Positions 1 through 8,818 are shown, counted from the first letter of the stretch. The stretch is DNA of 64,000 nucleotides from Bacillota bacterium (GCA_023458755.1 JAEWYE010000058.1:1-64000), one strand, 5' to 3'. Made by a program: numbers and translations. Notes: generated by a model from the letters alone, not told the origin.

Positions 1-132
1 GGTTGGAGCCTCCTTGAAACCATCATGTGGTAGGAACAAGAAACCAATCCACAGTATCCTTTACAGTGTAGCATATAGTCCTTGGAGAGGGACAATAAAA
101 ACTACTACTCTATATAATACGAGGAACTAAAT

Positions 133-555
133 GTGTTAAAGTCGAAATTAAAAAAAGCAAAATTTCTCTTGTGCATAGTGATTTTGGTAGCAATCTTTAT
201 GGTTCCTGTTTCAGCGAGCACGACCTCTTATTATTATACATTTTCTGGCCCAGGTCCACATTGGAATAACTCACATAATCATTGTTACAAAGACGACGAT
301 GAACAAACTGCGTATGCTAGCATAACCTATTCCCAAAATTGGAATGGCGAACGGGTATATCTTTGGGTTCGTTGCAACTATGATAATGATGATACGGATT
401 ATACAAGTTCAAACGCTTATTTTACTCAATTTGGGAATTACAGTCTTCATTATAATTACAACACATACACTGGTCAAGACATGGATTTGTATGGTTGGCA
501 TAATAACTACGACTCATCAAGAACATTTTCCATTGGAGGACATTTTACCCCGTGA
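133..555 (+). CDS. small secreted protein, function unknown
   Basis: 140 residues. The GTG at 133 is preferred because GAGGAA lies just upstream (121-126). Residues 1-29 are a clear signal peptide: a lysine-rich start, a hydrophobic run, and VSA before the mature part. The mature chain (about 110 residues) is rich in Tyr, Asn, His and Asp and has two cysteines (in HNHCY and WVRCN) that could form a disulfide. It resembles the style of small Firmicute secreted proteins found beside export ABC genes (DUF2712-like), but I do not recognise a family firmly. It has its own terminator and precedes a lipoprotein and an ABC-2 exporter, so a role linked to that exporter is an inference only. Confidence 0.6.
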   Translation: MLKSKLKKAKFLLCIVILVAIFMVPVSASTTSYYYTFSGPGPHWNNSHNHCYKDDDEQTAYASITYSQNWNGERVYLWVRCNYDNDDTDYTSSNAYFTQFGNYSLHYNYNTYTGQDMDLYGWHNNYDSSRTFSIGGHFTP

Positions 556-586
556 GTACTCAATCATAGGAAATATTCCGATTGCT

Positions 587-623
587 GAATTGCAGGGGGC
601 TAGTTCCCCTGCAATTCGATTTT
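587..623 (+). terminator. Rho-independent terminator after the secreted protein
   Basis: Perfect 12-bp stem GAATTGCAGGGG / CCCCTGCAATTC (587-598, 606-617) followed by GATTTTG. It separates the secreted protein gene from the lipoprotein gene. Confidence 0.7.
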
Positions 624-647
624 GACTGTAGGAGATAGGGTTAAACT

Positions 648-1796
648 ATGAAAACAAAGAAACTTTTGATTTTCGCATGTCTCTTTATACTGATTATGGC
701 TTTTTCTGCATGTGGAAACGACACAGACAATTCTGATACAGGAAACACCTCCAATGAGGGAAATCGTGCAACCGCCTCCGAAATAAAAATCCCCCAAACA
801 GTCAAAAAGAAATTGGGGGGGAATCTTTCTGTGGATGCGGTCGTAGAAGCTCCTACCGTTTTACCAAAAGAGGCTGGTATAATACAGGCAAAAAAAACGA
901 CATTAGAAAATAAAGAAAAAGTTATGGCTATGCTGTTCCCTAATCAAACTTTAAGTAAAGTTGATGAAAGACAACTTAAGAGTCAGAATGGACAGACATT
1001 AGTACAAGAGTATTTCAAATCCTCAAACAAAGGATTTTTCGTTTGGTCTGGAAATAGCTTAAATTGTGGTCAAAATTTGATGTTTGATATTCAAGAAGCG
1101 TTTTCGTTGTCTGATTCTTCGTCTCAAAAACTTTATCCTGCAAAAGACCTCACCTTTATGACGCAAAAAGATGCTGAGAAAAAGGCAAGGGATTTGTTAA
1201 CATTACTGGGAGTAACCGCGAGTAATGATTTTCAAACATTCGCTTTAGATTATCAAACCATGAATCAGGAGCAAATAAGGCATCAAAAAGAAACAGCATC
1301 TGCTGCCCTTGAGTTCGGGAAGAAACAAGTATTACGGAAATGGGCACAAGCAGACGATTGTTATTGTTTTCAATTTCACCAGGAGGTAAACGGAATATCA
1401 ATATTGGGTAGCCAGCAGTCTGGAGGATCAAAGTCTCCAACGCAGCCGATAGTTCCAACGATTGTCGTCTATTATGGAAAGCAAGGTTTTATTAATGCCC
1501 AAATCAGCAATATTTTCGAAACAACAGGAGTTGTAAAAGAAAAGCACATACCAGTCAGTCTTGACAAGGCTTTGGATGCGCTGAACAACAAATTTGACGA
1601 GATTATTATGAATAATCCGATTACGGTAACAAATATTACGCTTTCTTATGTTCCTGAACTCGAAGCAGCCAATCAGAAAAATTACCTTTTAACTCCTGCA
1701 TGGATTTTTCAATTATCTCAATACTCCAAAGACATTAAAGGTGATGTTAAAACAACCGTTCTCATCAATGCATTAACTGGAGAAGAAATGGAATAA
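648..1796 (+). CDS. lipoprotein of ABC-exporter locus
   Basis: 382 residues with an SD (GGAGAT, 631-636) before the ATG. The N-terminus is a lipoprotein signal: basic start, hydrophobic stretch and lipobox FSAC with Cys22, followed by an Asp/Asn/Ser-rich linker. The rest is a soluble extracytoplasmic domain with no cysteine-rich or catalytic motif I can name; it resembles clostridial lipoproteins of DUF6034 type, at low confidence. The gene is 16 bp ahead of an ABC-2 membrane protein gene, so it probably forms one transcript with the exporter and may act as its surface partner. Base composition is AT-rich like the next three genes. Confidence 0.75.
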   Translation: MKTKKLLIFACLFILIMAFSACGNDTDNSDTGNTSNEGNRATASEIKIPQTVKKKLGGNLSVDAVVEAPTVLPKEAGIIQAKKTTLENKEKVMAMLFPNQTLSKVDERQLKSQNGQTLVQEYFKSSNKGFFVWSGNSLNCGQNLMFDIQEAFSLSDSSSQKLYPAKDLTFMTQKDAEKKARDLLTLLGVTASNDFQTFALDYQTMNQEQIRHQKETASAALEFGKKQVLRKWAQADDCYCFQFHQEVNGISILGSQQSGGSKSPTQPIVPTIVVYYGKQGFINAQISNIFETTGVVKEKHIPVSLDKALDALNNKFDEIIMNNPITVTNITLSYVPELEAANQKNYLLTPAWIFQLSQYSKDIKGDVKTTVLINALTGEEME

Positions 1797-1812
1797 GAGG
1801 GATGAATCAAAA

Positions 1813-2601
1813 ATGAGAAAAGCATTAAGGTCGGATCTCTACCGCATGATTACATCCTGGCAGTTTGTGGGTTCCGTTGTTGGAATTGCAATTGTCAGTG
1901 CATTGAATTCATTAAATTTTGTATCTGGCGATAAACAGGATATCATTCAAATTTTCACCGCTGGTGACGCGCCCTTTTTTGTAATAGCAATTTTAATTTT
2001 AGAAACACTTCCTTTTGGTACTGTGTTTTGCAGTGATTGGGAAAACCGATATATCCGCTCCGCCATAATGCGTACGTCTCCGGTAAAATATGCGGTTTCA
2101 AAAGTAGTCACCTGTGTTATGGGCGCTTTTTTGGCGGGTTTGCTTGGCCGATTGCTATTTTTGGCTCTGCTTCTGCCTTTTACCAATCCAATAAACCCGA
2201 CGACAAATTCATTTGTAGTCGACGCGATGAGCCATCCACGAGGTGCTGGATGGCTTCTCGCCAATCACCATTATTTTATCTGGATTATAATCGAGTCGTT
2301 GGAAAGAAGCCTCCAAGGATGTATCTACGTAACCTTTTCACTCTTCATGTCAACAAAAATTACAAATACATTTGTTACGCTAATAATGCCTGTAATTGGC
2401 TATTATGTGTACTTGAATATTGCTAATCTTTTCTGGTTCCCAAATTTTTTATTTATGTCCTCCATTTTTGAAAACGATGCAATATTTCCAAACAACCTAT
2501 TATATGGGGTGCTTTATGCGCTTTTCTTTGCAATTCTACTCAGCGCACTGTTTGGGTATTTTTTTGTAAAAAATGTGAAAGGCAGGCTGGAAAATGGGTA
2601 A
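1813..2601 (+). CDS. ABC-2 type exporter membrane protein
   Basis: 262 residues with about six hydrophobic segments (roughly residues 16-35, 50-70, 95-125, 150-165, 175-210, 235-255), the arrangement of ABC-2 permeases. It starts Met-Arg-Lys-Ala-Leu-Arg-Ser-Asp-Leu-Tyr-Arg, typical for this class, which begins with a short amphipathic N-terminus. It overlaps the next membrane protein gene by 8 bp (2594-2601), which indicates translational coupling. Together with 2594-3466 and the ATPase at 3479 it forms a complete exporter with two different membrane subunits. Substrate is unknown; antimicrobial peptide export or immunity is a common role for such sets. Confidence 0.75.
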   Translation: MRKALRSDLYRMITSWQFVGSVVGIAIVSALNSLNFVSGDKQDIIQIFTAGDAPFFVIAILILETLPFGTVFCSDWENRYIRSAIMRTSPVKYAVSKVVTCVMGAFLAGLLGRLLFLALLLPFTNPINPTTNSFVVDAMSHPRGAGWLLANHHYFIWIIIESLERSLQGCIYVTFSLFMSTKITNTFVTLIMPVIGYYVYLNIANLFWFPNFLFMSSIFENDAIFPNNLLYGVLYALFFAILLSALFGYFFVKNVKGRLENG

Positions 2602-3466
2602 GATCAGAACAGTAATTACGCTGTGCAACCTTAATTTTCGCAAATGCTTTTCAAGTACCAGAGTTATAATTATTCTCTTGCTTATTATTTTGATGATTTA
2701 TAATTATATAAGTGGAGTTCGGTCATTTTGCAATTCGATGAATGTTTCAGTAACTCCTTGGAGTCTTCCTTTCTTTATGACAGACTTTAATAGCTTAATC
2801 ATTATTATGTTAGGTTTCGTTTTCCTTAATTGCGATGCTCCCTTCATGGATGAACAGCAGCCATATCTAATTTTGCGGACAAATAGAAAAATATTAGCAG
2901 CTGCACAAATCTTATATGTCTTCATGTCTAGTCTGGTTTATAGTGTTTTTATATTTGCTGTGACTGTAATCTGCTGTTTACCAAGAATAGAATTTTCAAT
3001 GAAATGGGGAAAAGTTTTTAAGACTTTGGCAGCAACAGATGCTGGTTCTCAATTTAACATTTTATTATATGTTCCGGAGTCTCTCGTAATCCATTATTCC
3101 CCTATTGAAGCAATGGCAAAACAGCTTTTGCTGTTATGGCTTGTTGGTTGCTTTTTAGGTCTGTTGGTTTTTGCTCTTAACATGCATTTTCCTCGTGCTA
3201 TTGGAATCAGCTGTGCTTCCTTGCTCACTTTTTTAGATATGTTCGCCGATTTTTATCGAATATCGCATGGATATTCCGGTGATCAGATTTATTATTTTTC
3301 TCCGGTCTCGTGGGTAAATTTAACGATTTTTCAAAACAAACCAAGTGAATTGCTACCGCCTTTCACTTATGTGGTGACTGCTCTTATACTACTCATAGCA
3401 ATTTTGATAGTTTCTATATTTGTTTCTTTCCGAAAGAAAACAATTGAAGTGTTACCACAAATATAA
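2594..3466 (+). CDS. second membrane subunit of ABC exporter
   Basis: 290 residues, strongly hydrophobic with about six segments (near residues 20-40, 60-80, 105-130, 170-195, 205-225, 260-280). No enzymatic motif. It overlaps the preceding permease gene by 8 bp and ends 12 bp before the ATPase, so it is almost certainly the second transmembrane half of that transporter rather than an independent protein. Sequence similarity to the first subunit is not obvious by eye, so the exporter is probably heterodimeric. Confidence 0.7.
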   Translation: MGKIRTVITLCNLNFRKCFSSTRVIIILLLIILMIYNYISGVRSFCNSMNVSVTPWSLPFFMTDFNSLIIIMLGFVFLNCDAPFMDEQQPYLILRTNRKILAAAQILYVFMSSLVYSVFIFAVTVICCLPRIEFSMKWGKVFKTLAATDAGSQFNILLYVPESLVIHYSPIEAMAKQLLLLWLVGCFLGLLVFALNMHFPRAIGISCASLLTFLDMFADFYRISHGYSGDQIYYFSPVSWVNLTIFQNKPSELLPPFTYVVTALILLIAILIVSIFVSFRKKTIEVLPQI

Positions 3467-3478
3467 GGAGGAAAAAAT

Positions 3479-4123
3479 ATGGCTGAAGAAGTTATCATCG
3501 TTGAAGATGCAGTGAAAAATTTCAAGGAAAATTCTGCATTGAACCATGTTTCAATTTCTTTTGAAAAGGGGAAAATTCATGGAATTATCGGACGAAACGG
3601 TTCAGGTAAAACCGTGCTTTTTAAAAGTATTTGCGGTTTTATGCCGCTTACAAGCGGAAAAATTATCGTAAATGGTCAGATTATTGGAAAAGATACTGAC
3701 ATCCCTAAAAATGTTGGTGCCATTATTGAAGCACCCGGATTTTTGCCAAGCTATAGCGGATTTAAAAATTTGAAATTTCTTGCAATGATAAATCGGAAAG
3801 TTACTGATCAGCAGATAAAAGAGGTAATGGTTCGGGTGGGACTGGAACCAGACAGTAAAAAATGGGTTAGTAAGTATTCATTGGGAATGCGTCAAAGATT
3901 AGGTATCGCTCAAGCTATAATGGAGAACCCTGATATTTTAATTTTAGATGAGCCAATGAATGGTCTTGACAACCATGGTGTGGAGGACATCCGAAAACTC
4001 TTACTCAGCCTCAAAGATGAGGGAAAGACCATTGTGATGGCAAGTCACAGTGCAGAAGATATTGAGGCATTATGTGATACTGTTCATGAAATGGATGGTG
4101 GAATGATTCAAACGGTAAGATGA
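3479..4123 (+). CDS. ABC exporter ATP-binding protein
   Basis: 214 residues. Walker A GRNGSGKT (residues 38-45), signature SLGMRQR (134-140), Walker B ILILDE (153-158) with the D-loop GLDN, and a switch His in MASHS. The Q-loop region carries EAPGFLP as in BcrA/CcmA-type export ATPases. It is at the short end of the family, lacking the C-terminal extension seen in 300-residue BcrA proteins. SD AAGGAGG is 9 bp upstream. It powers the two membrane proteins encoded just before it. The exporter genes look more AT-rich than the chromosome that begins with spoVAD, suggesting acquisition. Confidence 0.88.
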   Translation: MAEEVIIVEDAVKNFKENSALNHVSISFEKGKIHGIIGRNGSGKTVLFKSICGFMPLTSGKIIVNGQIIGKDTDIPKNVGAIIEAPGFLPSYSGFKNLKFLAMINRKVTDQQIKEVMVRVGLEPDSKKWVSKYSLGMRQRLGIAQAIMENPDILILDEPMNGLDNHGVEDIRKLLLSLKDEGKTIVMASHSAEDIEALCDTVHEMDGGMIQTVR

Positions 4124-4139
4124 TTTTCTTGTAAAATAT

Positions 4140-4187
4140 AAATCTGCGCCCAAAGACCTTGAATCAGCCTTAGGACGCAGATTTTTT
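4140..4187. terminator. bidirectional terminator between ABC ATPase and spoVAD
   Basis: Stem AAATCTGCG / CGCAGATTT with T-run on the plus strand (4181-4187) and A-run on the other side. It lies between convergent genes. Confidence 0.65.
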
Positions 4188-4203
4188 ATGCCATCATAAT
4201 TTT

Positions 4204-5214
4204 TTACGCGTTCTTCAAATTTACCAAATGCGCTACGCCGGGGATACTTTCCCCCTGTTGGCTCGAGGTGGGGGACATCAGTGCGCCGGTGGCGATAAAC
4301 AATACATTTTTCAGCGCGCCCTGCTTTAATTGCTGTAAAATCGTGGAGCATAGCACCGAGGCGGAACAGCCGCAGCCGGAACCTCCGGCGTGCACATCCT
4401 GTTTGATGCGGTCGTAAATCATCAGCCCGCAGTCATTGTGCACGTTATGGATATCAATATTATCCCGCATTAAAATCTGCTCCATCAGCTCACTGCCAAT
4501 TAAACCTAAGTCGCCGGTTAAAATCAGGTCGTAATCCTTCGGCTGTGTGCCGGTGTCTTTGAAAAAGTCGGTGAGCGTCTGTGCGGCGGCAGGAGCCATG
4601 GCGGCTCCCATGTTGGCGGCATCTTTAATACCCAAATCGGCGATACGCCCGACGGTTACCGCCGAAATAACCGGACCGCTCTCGTTGTTACCCACCACAA
4701 CCGCACCGGCGGCGGTAGCCGTCCACTGCGCGGTAGGGGTACGCTGACCGCCGTATTCCAGCGGAAAGCGGAACTGCCGTTCGGCGGAGCAGAAATGGGA
4801 GGACGTAACCGCCACCGTATGCACGGCTGCTCCGGTTTCCACAAAGATGGAAGCGAGCGCAAGCGTCTGCGCCATGGTGGAGCATGCGCCGTACTGCCCC
4901 AAAAACGGAATGCCCAGATTGCGCAGGCCGAAGGTGGACGAAATGCACTGGTTGAGCAGGTCGCCAGCGAAAATATAATCAATATCCTTTGCGGTCACGC
5001 CCGCTTTGGTGAGTGCTTCATTTACCGCTTCGGTTTGCAGGCGGCTTTCAGCCTTTTCCCAACTGGATTCCCCCAACGTGGTATCGTCATAGCAGCGGTC
5101 AAAACACTTGGAAAGCGGACCTTCGCTTTCTTTTTTGCCTACAATGGAAGCAAAGCCCTGCACGCAGGGGCGGTGCTCCATCATCAGGGTATAGCGTCCG
5201 GTTCGAACTGGCAT
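4204..5214 (-). CDS. spoVAD: stage V sporulation protein AD
   Basis: 336 residues, the usual SpoVAD length. Thiolase-like fold: the N-terminal YTLMMEHRPCVQGFAS region, the segment around QYGACSTMAQTLALAS, and the C-terminal GGSGCGCSASVLCSTIL segment are all family hallmarks. SpoVAD binds dipicolinic acid and is part of the SpoVA channel complex that loads Ca-DPA into the forespore and releases it at germination. It is 15 bp downstream of spoVAC. Unusually, no spoVAE follows: the next genes are the convergent ABC block. ATG start has AAGGT about 9 bp upstream. Confidence 0.95.
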   Translation of the reverse strand: MPVRTGRYTLMMEHRPCVQGFASIVGKKESEGPLSKCFDRCYDDTTLGESSWEKAESRLQTEAVNEALTKAGVTAKDIDYIFAGDLLNQCISSTFGLRNLGIPFLGQYGACSTMAQTLALASIFVETGAAVHTVAVTSSHFCSAERQFRFPLEYGGQRTPTAQWTATAAGAVVVGNNESGPVISAVTVGRIADLGIKDAANMGAAMAPAAAQTLTDFFKDTGTQPKDYDLILTGDLGLIGSELMEQILMRDNIDIHNVHNDCGLMIYDRIKQDVHAGGSGCGCSASVLCSTILQQLKQGALKNVLFIATGALMSPTSSQQGESIPGVAHLVNLKNA

Positions 5215-5229
5215 CGTGATGACCTTCTT

Positions 5230-5673
5230 TCAATACAGTTTAAAAATAAAAAGAATGACGCCGTAAACAATGGATGCGGTAATGCCATAGACCAAAACAG
5301 GCCCGGCGATCACAAACATTTTTGCGCCGATTCCCATAATATAACCTTCGCTTTTAAATTCCATAGCGGGTGAAACGATGGAATTTGCAAAACCGGTAAT
5401 GGGCACCAAAGTACCGGCACCCGCGTGTTTTGCTATGTTGTCATATACCTTCAGCGCCGTCAGAATAGCGGCAATACCGATTAGGCTGATAGAAACAGCG
5501 GTTCGCGCGGATTTTATATCCAGCCCGGTCTGCATGTAAAGTTCCACCAGAGCCTGACCGATTGTGCAGATTCCGCCGCCAAACAAAAACGCCATAATCA
5601 TGTTCTTTACGGAAGTAGTACCCGGCGAAGCCTTGTCTGTCATTTTTGAGTATTCCTGTTTTGTGATTTTCAT
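5230..5673 (-). CDS. spoVAC: stage V sporulation protein AC
   Basis: 147 residues with four to five membrane segments. The motifs AFLFGGGICTIGQ (near residue 29), AGAGTLVPITGFANS and MEFKSEG separate SpoVAC from its paralogue SpoVAE, which lacks the last motif. SpoVAC is the mechanosensitive membrane component of the DPA channel in the spore inner membrane. First gene of a two-gene unit with spoVAD; SD CGGAGG upstream. Transcription should be forespore-specific, and a sigma-G-like promoter is noted at 5710-5738. Confidence 0.94.
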   Translation of the reverse strand: MKITKQEYSKMTDKASPGTTSVKNMIMAFLFGGGICTIGQALVELYMQTGLDIKSARTAVSISLIGIAAILTALKVYDNIAKHAGAGTLVPITGFANSIVSPAMEFKSEGYIMGIGAKMFVIAGPVLVYGITASIVYGVILFIFKLY

Positions 5674-5709
5674 TCGTGAATGTAGCCTCCGTTCAAATCA
5701 GTGTTTTTC

Positions 5710-5738
5710 TAGTTTTCCGCTGATACTGAAAAATATGC
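5710..5738 (-). promoter_or_regulatory. possible sigma-G-type promoter for spoVAC
   Basis: On the minus strand GCATA (5738-5734), 17 bp, then AAAACTA (5716-5710). The -35 fits GHATR well and the -10 fits CATNHTA only partly (5 of 7). The position, about 30 nt upstream of the spoVAC SD and just after the htrA terminator, is right. Confidence 0.35.
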
Positions 5739-5779
5739 AAAAAAACAGCAAAGCGATGCGCGACGCTTTGCTGTTTTTA
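5735..5779 (-). terminator. htrA terminator
   Basis: 15-bp perfect stem AAAAACAGCAAAGCG / CGCTTTGCTGTTTTT (5741-5755, 5764-5778) with a seven-T run in the minus direction. It closes the htrA transcript. Confidence 0.85.
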
Positions 5780-5810
5780 GAGGCTTTATTTTATGAAAAA
5801 GTTATAGAAA

Positions 5811-7292
5811 TTATTTTCCTGTGGACTGTGCAAGCTTCACCGTTGCGGTGAAAGTTTTTCCGGTTGAGGAGCGCGTAACGTTCAGCGTGACCGTATCGCC
5901 CGGCTTTTTGGCGTTTACAATCGAAGTGATGGTGGTTTCGGAAGCAACCTGTTTTCCGTCAATCGCGGTAATGACGTCGCCTTTTTCAATGCCTGCCGCG
6001 GTTACTGCGTCGCTGGTGACGGAGGCAACATACATACCGGTGCTCAAGCCGTAGAAACGTGCGGTCATGGCGTCGATATACTGACCGGTGATGCCAAGAA
6101 CGGCACGGTCTTTTACATAGCCGTATTGTTTCAATTCGCTGATAATCGGCTGCGCGACATCAATCGGGATGGCAAATCCAAGTCCTTCATAACCGGTTGC
6201 GACGATTTTTGAAGAATTAATGCCGATTACCTGACCGTAAGCGTTAACCAAAGCACCGCCGGAGTTACCGGGGTTGATGGCGGCGTCAGTCTGGATGCAC
6301 TTCATGGTGTAGCCGGTTTCGCTGTTGGTGATTTCGCGGTTCAGAGCGGAGACATAACCGACGGTAACGCTGGAGTTGAATTCCAGTCCGCCCGGGTTGC
6401 CGATTGCCATTACGGTATCCGCTACCTGCAAATCGCCGGAAACACCGAACTCTGCGGCAGTCAGACCGGTTGCTTCAATTTTAATTACCGCTAAATCGGT
6501 TACGCTGTCACTGCCGATTAATTTCGCCACATATGTTTTATTGTCGGAGGTAATGACCTTTAAGGAAGTCGCACCGTCCACAACATGGGCGTTGGTGATG
6601 ATATAGCCGTCCGTGGTGGCGATAATGCCGGAGCCTTCACTGGTCGGGTCAACGGCACTGCCTTGTTCGTCCGTGGCGGTATTGTCTGTGTTGCCGTTTT
6701 GGCCGCCAAATGAGCCTCCCCGGGCCGTGCCGCCTGTTGTACGGTTGGTTACCTGATAATTTTCAATGCATACTACGGACGGGATAACTTTTTTCGCGAT
6801 TTGCTGTTTGGTAAGCTCACCCGAAACGGTGGATGCCACCGTGCTGTTATTGACAACCTTGGTTGTCGTAAAAGCCTGACTGGCTGTGCCGGAGCTGCTG
6901 TTGCTTCCTTTCAGGCTGATATACCCGTTGTTGATCAGCGCGGTAAATCCGCCGATGGAACCCGCTGAAATAATCAGGCAGCACAGCACACCTGCAAGAA
7001 CCTTGGTGAATGTTTTTTTGCCGCCTTTGTGCGGCTTCTTTTGCTTTGGCGGTTCTGTGCTGATAATGTTTGTCGGGTAGGCGTAAGGTTGCTGCGAAGA
7101 CTGCTGCGGCTGTTGGGTGGATTGATAGGGAGAATGGTAGGAAGCGTGGTAGGTATCGCCCTGCCAGTAGGTTGAATCGTTCGGCGTTGCGCTGTTTTGC
7201 TGCCACTGGCTTTGGTTTTGTGTTTCATTCTTGCTATTTTCCGGCTCGTTTGAGCTTTTGTTAAAATCATCGTATGGATTGTACATAATCAC
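5811..7292 (-). CDS. htrA: HtrA/DegP-type membrane-anchored serine protease
   Basis: 493 residues. Residues 1-95 are a cytoplasmic, Gln/Ser/Asn/Tyr-rich low-complexity region; one transmembrane segment lies at about 97-120; then a trypsin-like domain with catalytic His236 (NAHVVDG), Asp266 (DLAVIKI) and Ser344 (NPGNSGGAL); and one PDZ domain from about 400. This is the standard Gram-positive HtrA layout for quality control of exported proteins. GTG at 7292 or the in-frame ATG at 7286 could both serve the AAAGGA SD. Monocistronic, flanked by terminators. Confidence 0.93.
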   Translation of the reverse strand: MIMYNPYDDFNKSSNEPENSKNETQNQSQWQQNSATPNDSTYWQGDTYHASYHSPYQSTQQPQQSSQQPYAYPTNIISTEPPKQKKPHKGGKKTFTKVLAGVLCCLIISAGSIGGFTALINNGYISLKGSNSSSGTASQAFTTTKVVNNSTVASTVSGELTKQQIAKKVIPSVVCIENYQVTNRTTGGTARGGSFGGQNGNTDNTATDEQGSAVDPTSEGSGIIATTDGYIITNAHVVDGATSLKVITSDNKTYVAKLIGSDSVTDLAVIKIEATGLTAAEFGVSGDLQVADTVMAIGNPGGLEFNSSVTVGYVSALNREITNSETGYTMKCIQTDAAINPGNSGGALVNAYGQVIGINSSKIVATGYEGLGFAIPIDVAQPIISELKQYGYVKDRAVLGITGQYIDAMTARFYGLSTGMYVASVTSDAVTAAGIEKGDVITAIDGKQVASETTITSIVNAKKPGDTVTLNVTRSSTGKTFTATVKLAQSTGK

Positions 7293-7437
7293 TCATTCCT
7301 TTCATTGATTACGTTTCCTTTTGGAGTGATTCTATTATGCCAGTGCAATGTGAAAAAAATGTGACGGTAAATTATATTTTTTATGACAGTTCAGAGAAAA
7401 ATATGTTAATGCTTATAATTTGGGCTTAATAATAAAA

Positions 7438-7477
7438 ATAGCTATGCCAAGTAAAACTCAGCATAGCTATCTTTTTT
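7438..7477. terminator. terminator after Fe-alcohol dehydrogenase
   Basis: 10-bp stem ATAGCTATGC / GCATAGCTAT (7438-7447, 7461-7470) with T-rich tails on both strands. It ends the dehydrogenase transcript running on the minus strand. Confidence 0.75.
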
Positions 7478-7491
7478 AATTTTGTTAAAAT

Positions 7492-8661
7492 TTAGAATGT
7501 TACGTCTTCGCCGTAGTAAGCGCAGGTGAGAACCTTGAGCATATTCTCCACGTTGGTTTCTCTTGGGTTGGAGCCCGTGCAAGGGTCTTTTACCGCGTTC
7601 TCGGCAATTGCCTGACAATGTGACTTGAAGTTTTCTTCGCTTACGCCGTTGTCCTTATAGCTTTGTGCGATGCTCAGTTTCTTGTTCAGGTCACGAACCG
7701 CGTCAACAAGAGAGTTGGTGAGCTGCTTATCGGTTGTGCCCGGCAGACCGAGTGCTTTTGCGATTTCCGCATAGCGCTCCATGCAGACTCTGGAGTTGTA
7801 TTGAATCACGTTCGGCAGCAGAATTGCGTTGCAGCAGCCGTGTGGAATTTCGAATACAGCACCTGTTTTGTGCGCCAGGCTGTGAGCGATGCCGAGCAGT
7901 GCGTTGGAGAATGCCATACCTGCCATGCACTGCGCAATGTGCATTTTGCCGCGGGCCTCTACGTCGCCGTTGTAGGAATCCAGCAGGCAGTCAAAAATGT
8001 CGGAAATTGCTTTGATTGCAAGCGCGTCGGAGAATGGGGAGCGGGCGGTCGCGACATAAGCCTCAATTGCATGGGTTAAAGCATCCATACCGGTGTGAGC
8101 GGTGAGCTTCTTCGGCATGGTGAGCGGAATATCGTTATCCAGCACGGCGATATCCGGTGTGATTTCAAAGTCTGCGAGAGGATATTTAATATCGGTGGAA
8201 TAATCGGTGATAACGGAGAATGCGGTAACCTCAGATGCGGTGCCGCTGGTGGAAGGAACCGCGACGAAGATGGCTTTCTTTCTTAACTGAGGCATGGTAA
8301 ACGGATTTTTAATGTCGTCAAAAGTTTTATCCGGATATTCATAGAACACCCACATTGCTTTTGCGGCATCAATCGGGGAACCGCCGCCGATTGCGACGAT
8401 CACGTCCGGCTCAAATTCACGCATAGCCTTTGCTCCGTCATATACGCTTTCGATGGAAGGGTCAGGCTGAACGCCTTCATATAAATAAGTTTGGAGTCCG
8501 GCTTCTTTTAAGATATTGTCGAGCTTATCCAAAAAACCATTCTTTTTCATGGAGCTTCCGCCGGTAACAATAAAGGCTTTTTTGTAGCCCTTCAAGTTTT
8601 TCAGCTCGTTCATTGCGCCGGAACCGTAGTACAGATCTCTTGGTAAAGTAAAACGTGCCAT
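7492..8661 (-). CDS. iron-containing alcohol dehydrogenase
   Basis: 389 residues, group III alcohol dehydrogenase. NAD(P)-binding GGGSPIDAAKA at 92-102; iron ligands by position Asp193 and His197 (GMDALTHAIEAY), His260 and His274 (PHGCCNA). It reduces an aldehyde such as acetaldehyde or butyraldehyde to the alcohol, re-oxidising NAD(P)H in fermentation; chain specificity cannot be read from sequence. Strong SD AGGAGG. It is preceded by a Rex-like operator (8801-8818) over its probable promoter, which fits control by the NADH/NAD+ ratio. Monocistronic. Confidence 0.93.
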   Translation of the reverse strand: MARFTLPRDLYYGSGAMNELKNLKGYKKAFIVTGGSSMKKNGFLDKLDNILKEAGLQTYLYEGVQPDPSIESVYDGAKAMREFEPDVIVAIGGGSPIDAAKAMWVFYEYPDKTFDDIKNPFTMPQLRKKAIFVAVPSTSGTASEVTAFSVITDYSTDIKYPLADFEITPDIAVLDNDIPLTMPKKLTAHTGMDALTHAIEAYVATARSPFSDALAIKAISDIFDCLLDSYNGDVEARGKMHIAQCMAGMAFSNALLGIAHSLAHKTGAVFEIPHGCCNAILLPNVIQYNSRVCMERYAEIAKALGLPGTTDKQLTNSLVDAVRDLNKKLSIAQSYKDNGVSEENFKSHCQAIAENAVKDPCTGSNPRETNVENMLKVLTCAYYGEDVTF

Positions 8662-8777
8662 TGAGTATTCCTCCTAAAATTTTTTTCGTCTGATAGCAAA
8701 AGAAACAACACATAATTACGCTTCCTTTTTAAGGACAGTTTGCGCAGAGGAAAGGTAAAATATGTAGGTGTCTGATT

Positions 8778-8807
8778 GCTATATTTCCTGAAAACATTGT
8801 TTGTTAA
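8778..8807 (-). promoter_or_regulatory. promoter of Fe-alcohol dehydrogenase
   Basis: Minus strand TTAACA (8807-8802), 18 bp, TATAGC (8783-8778). The -35 lies inside the Rex-like operator, so repressor binding would block RNA polymerase. Confidence 0.45.
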
Positions 8808-8818
8808 TTATCTAACAA
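8801..8818. promoter_or_regulatory. Rex-like redox operator
   Basis: TTGTTAATTATCTAACAA matches the Rex consensus TTGTTAANNNNTTAACAA at all but one fixed position. It sits upstream of a fermentative alcohol dehydrogenase, a typical Rex target in Firmicutes. It is nested in a longer inverted repeat (8788-8801 / 8814-8827, 14 of 14 bp). Confidence 0.75.

Noticed and set aside
1..33. Open frame ending ...LLETIMW at a TAG
   Set aside because: It may be the tail of an upstream gene, but only ten codons are in the window and none is recognisable.
113..118. TATAAT just before the first gene
   Set aside because: Transcription would begin inside or after the SD, so it cannot serve the GTG start at 133.
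4656..4982. Long open frames antisense to spoVAD and other GC-richer genes
   Set aside because: They lack SD sites, have low-complexity composition and lie wholly within well-supported genes on the other strand.
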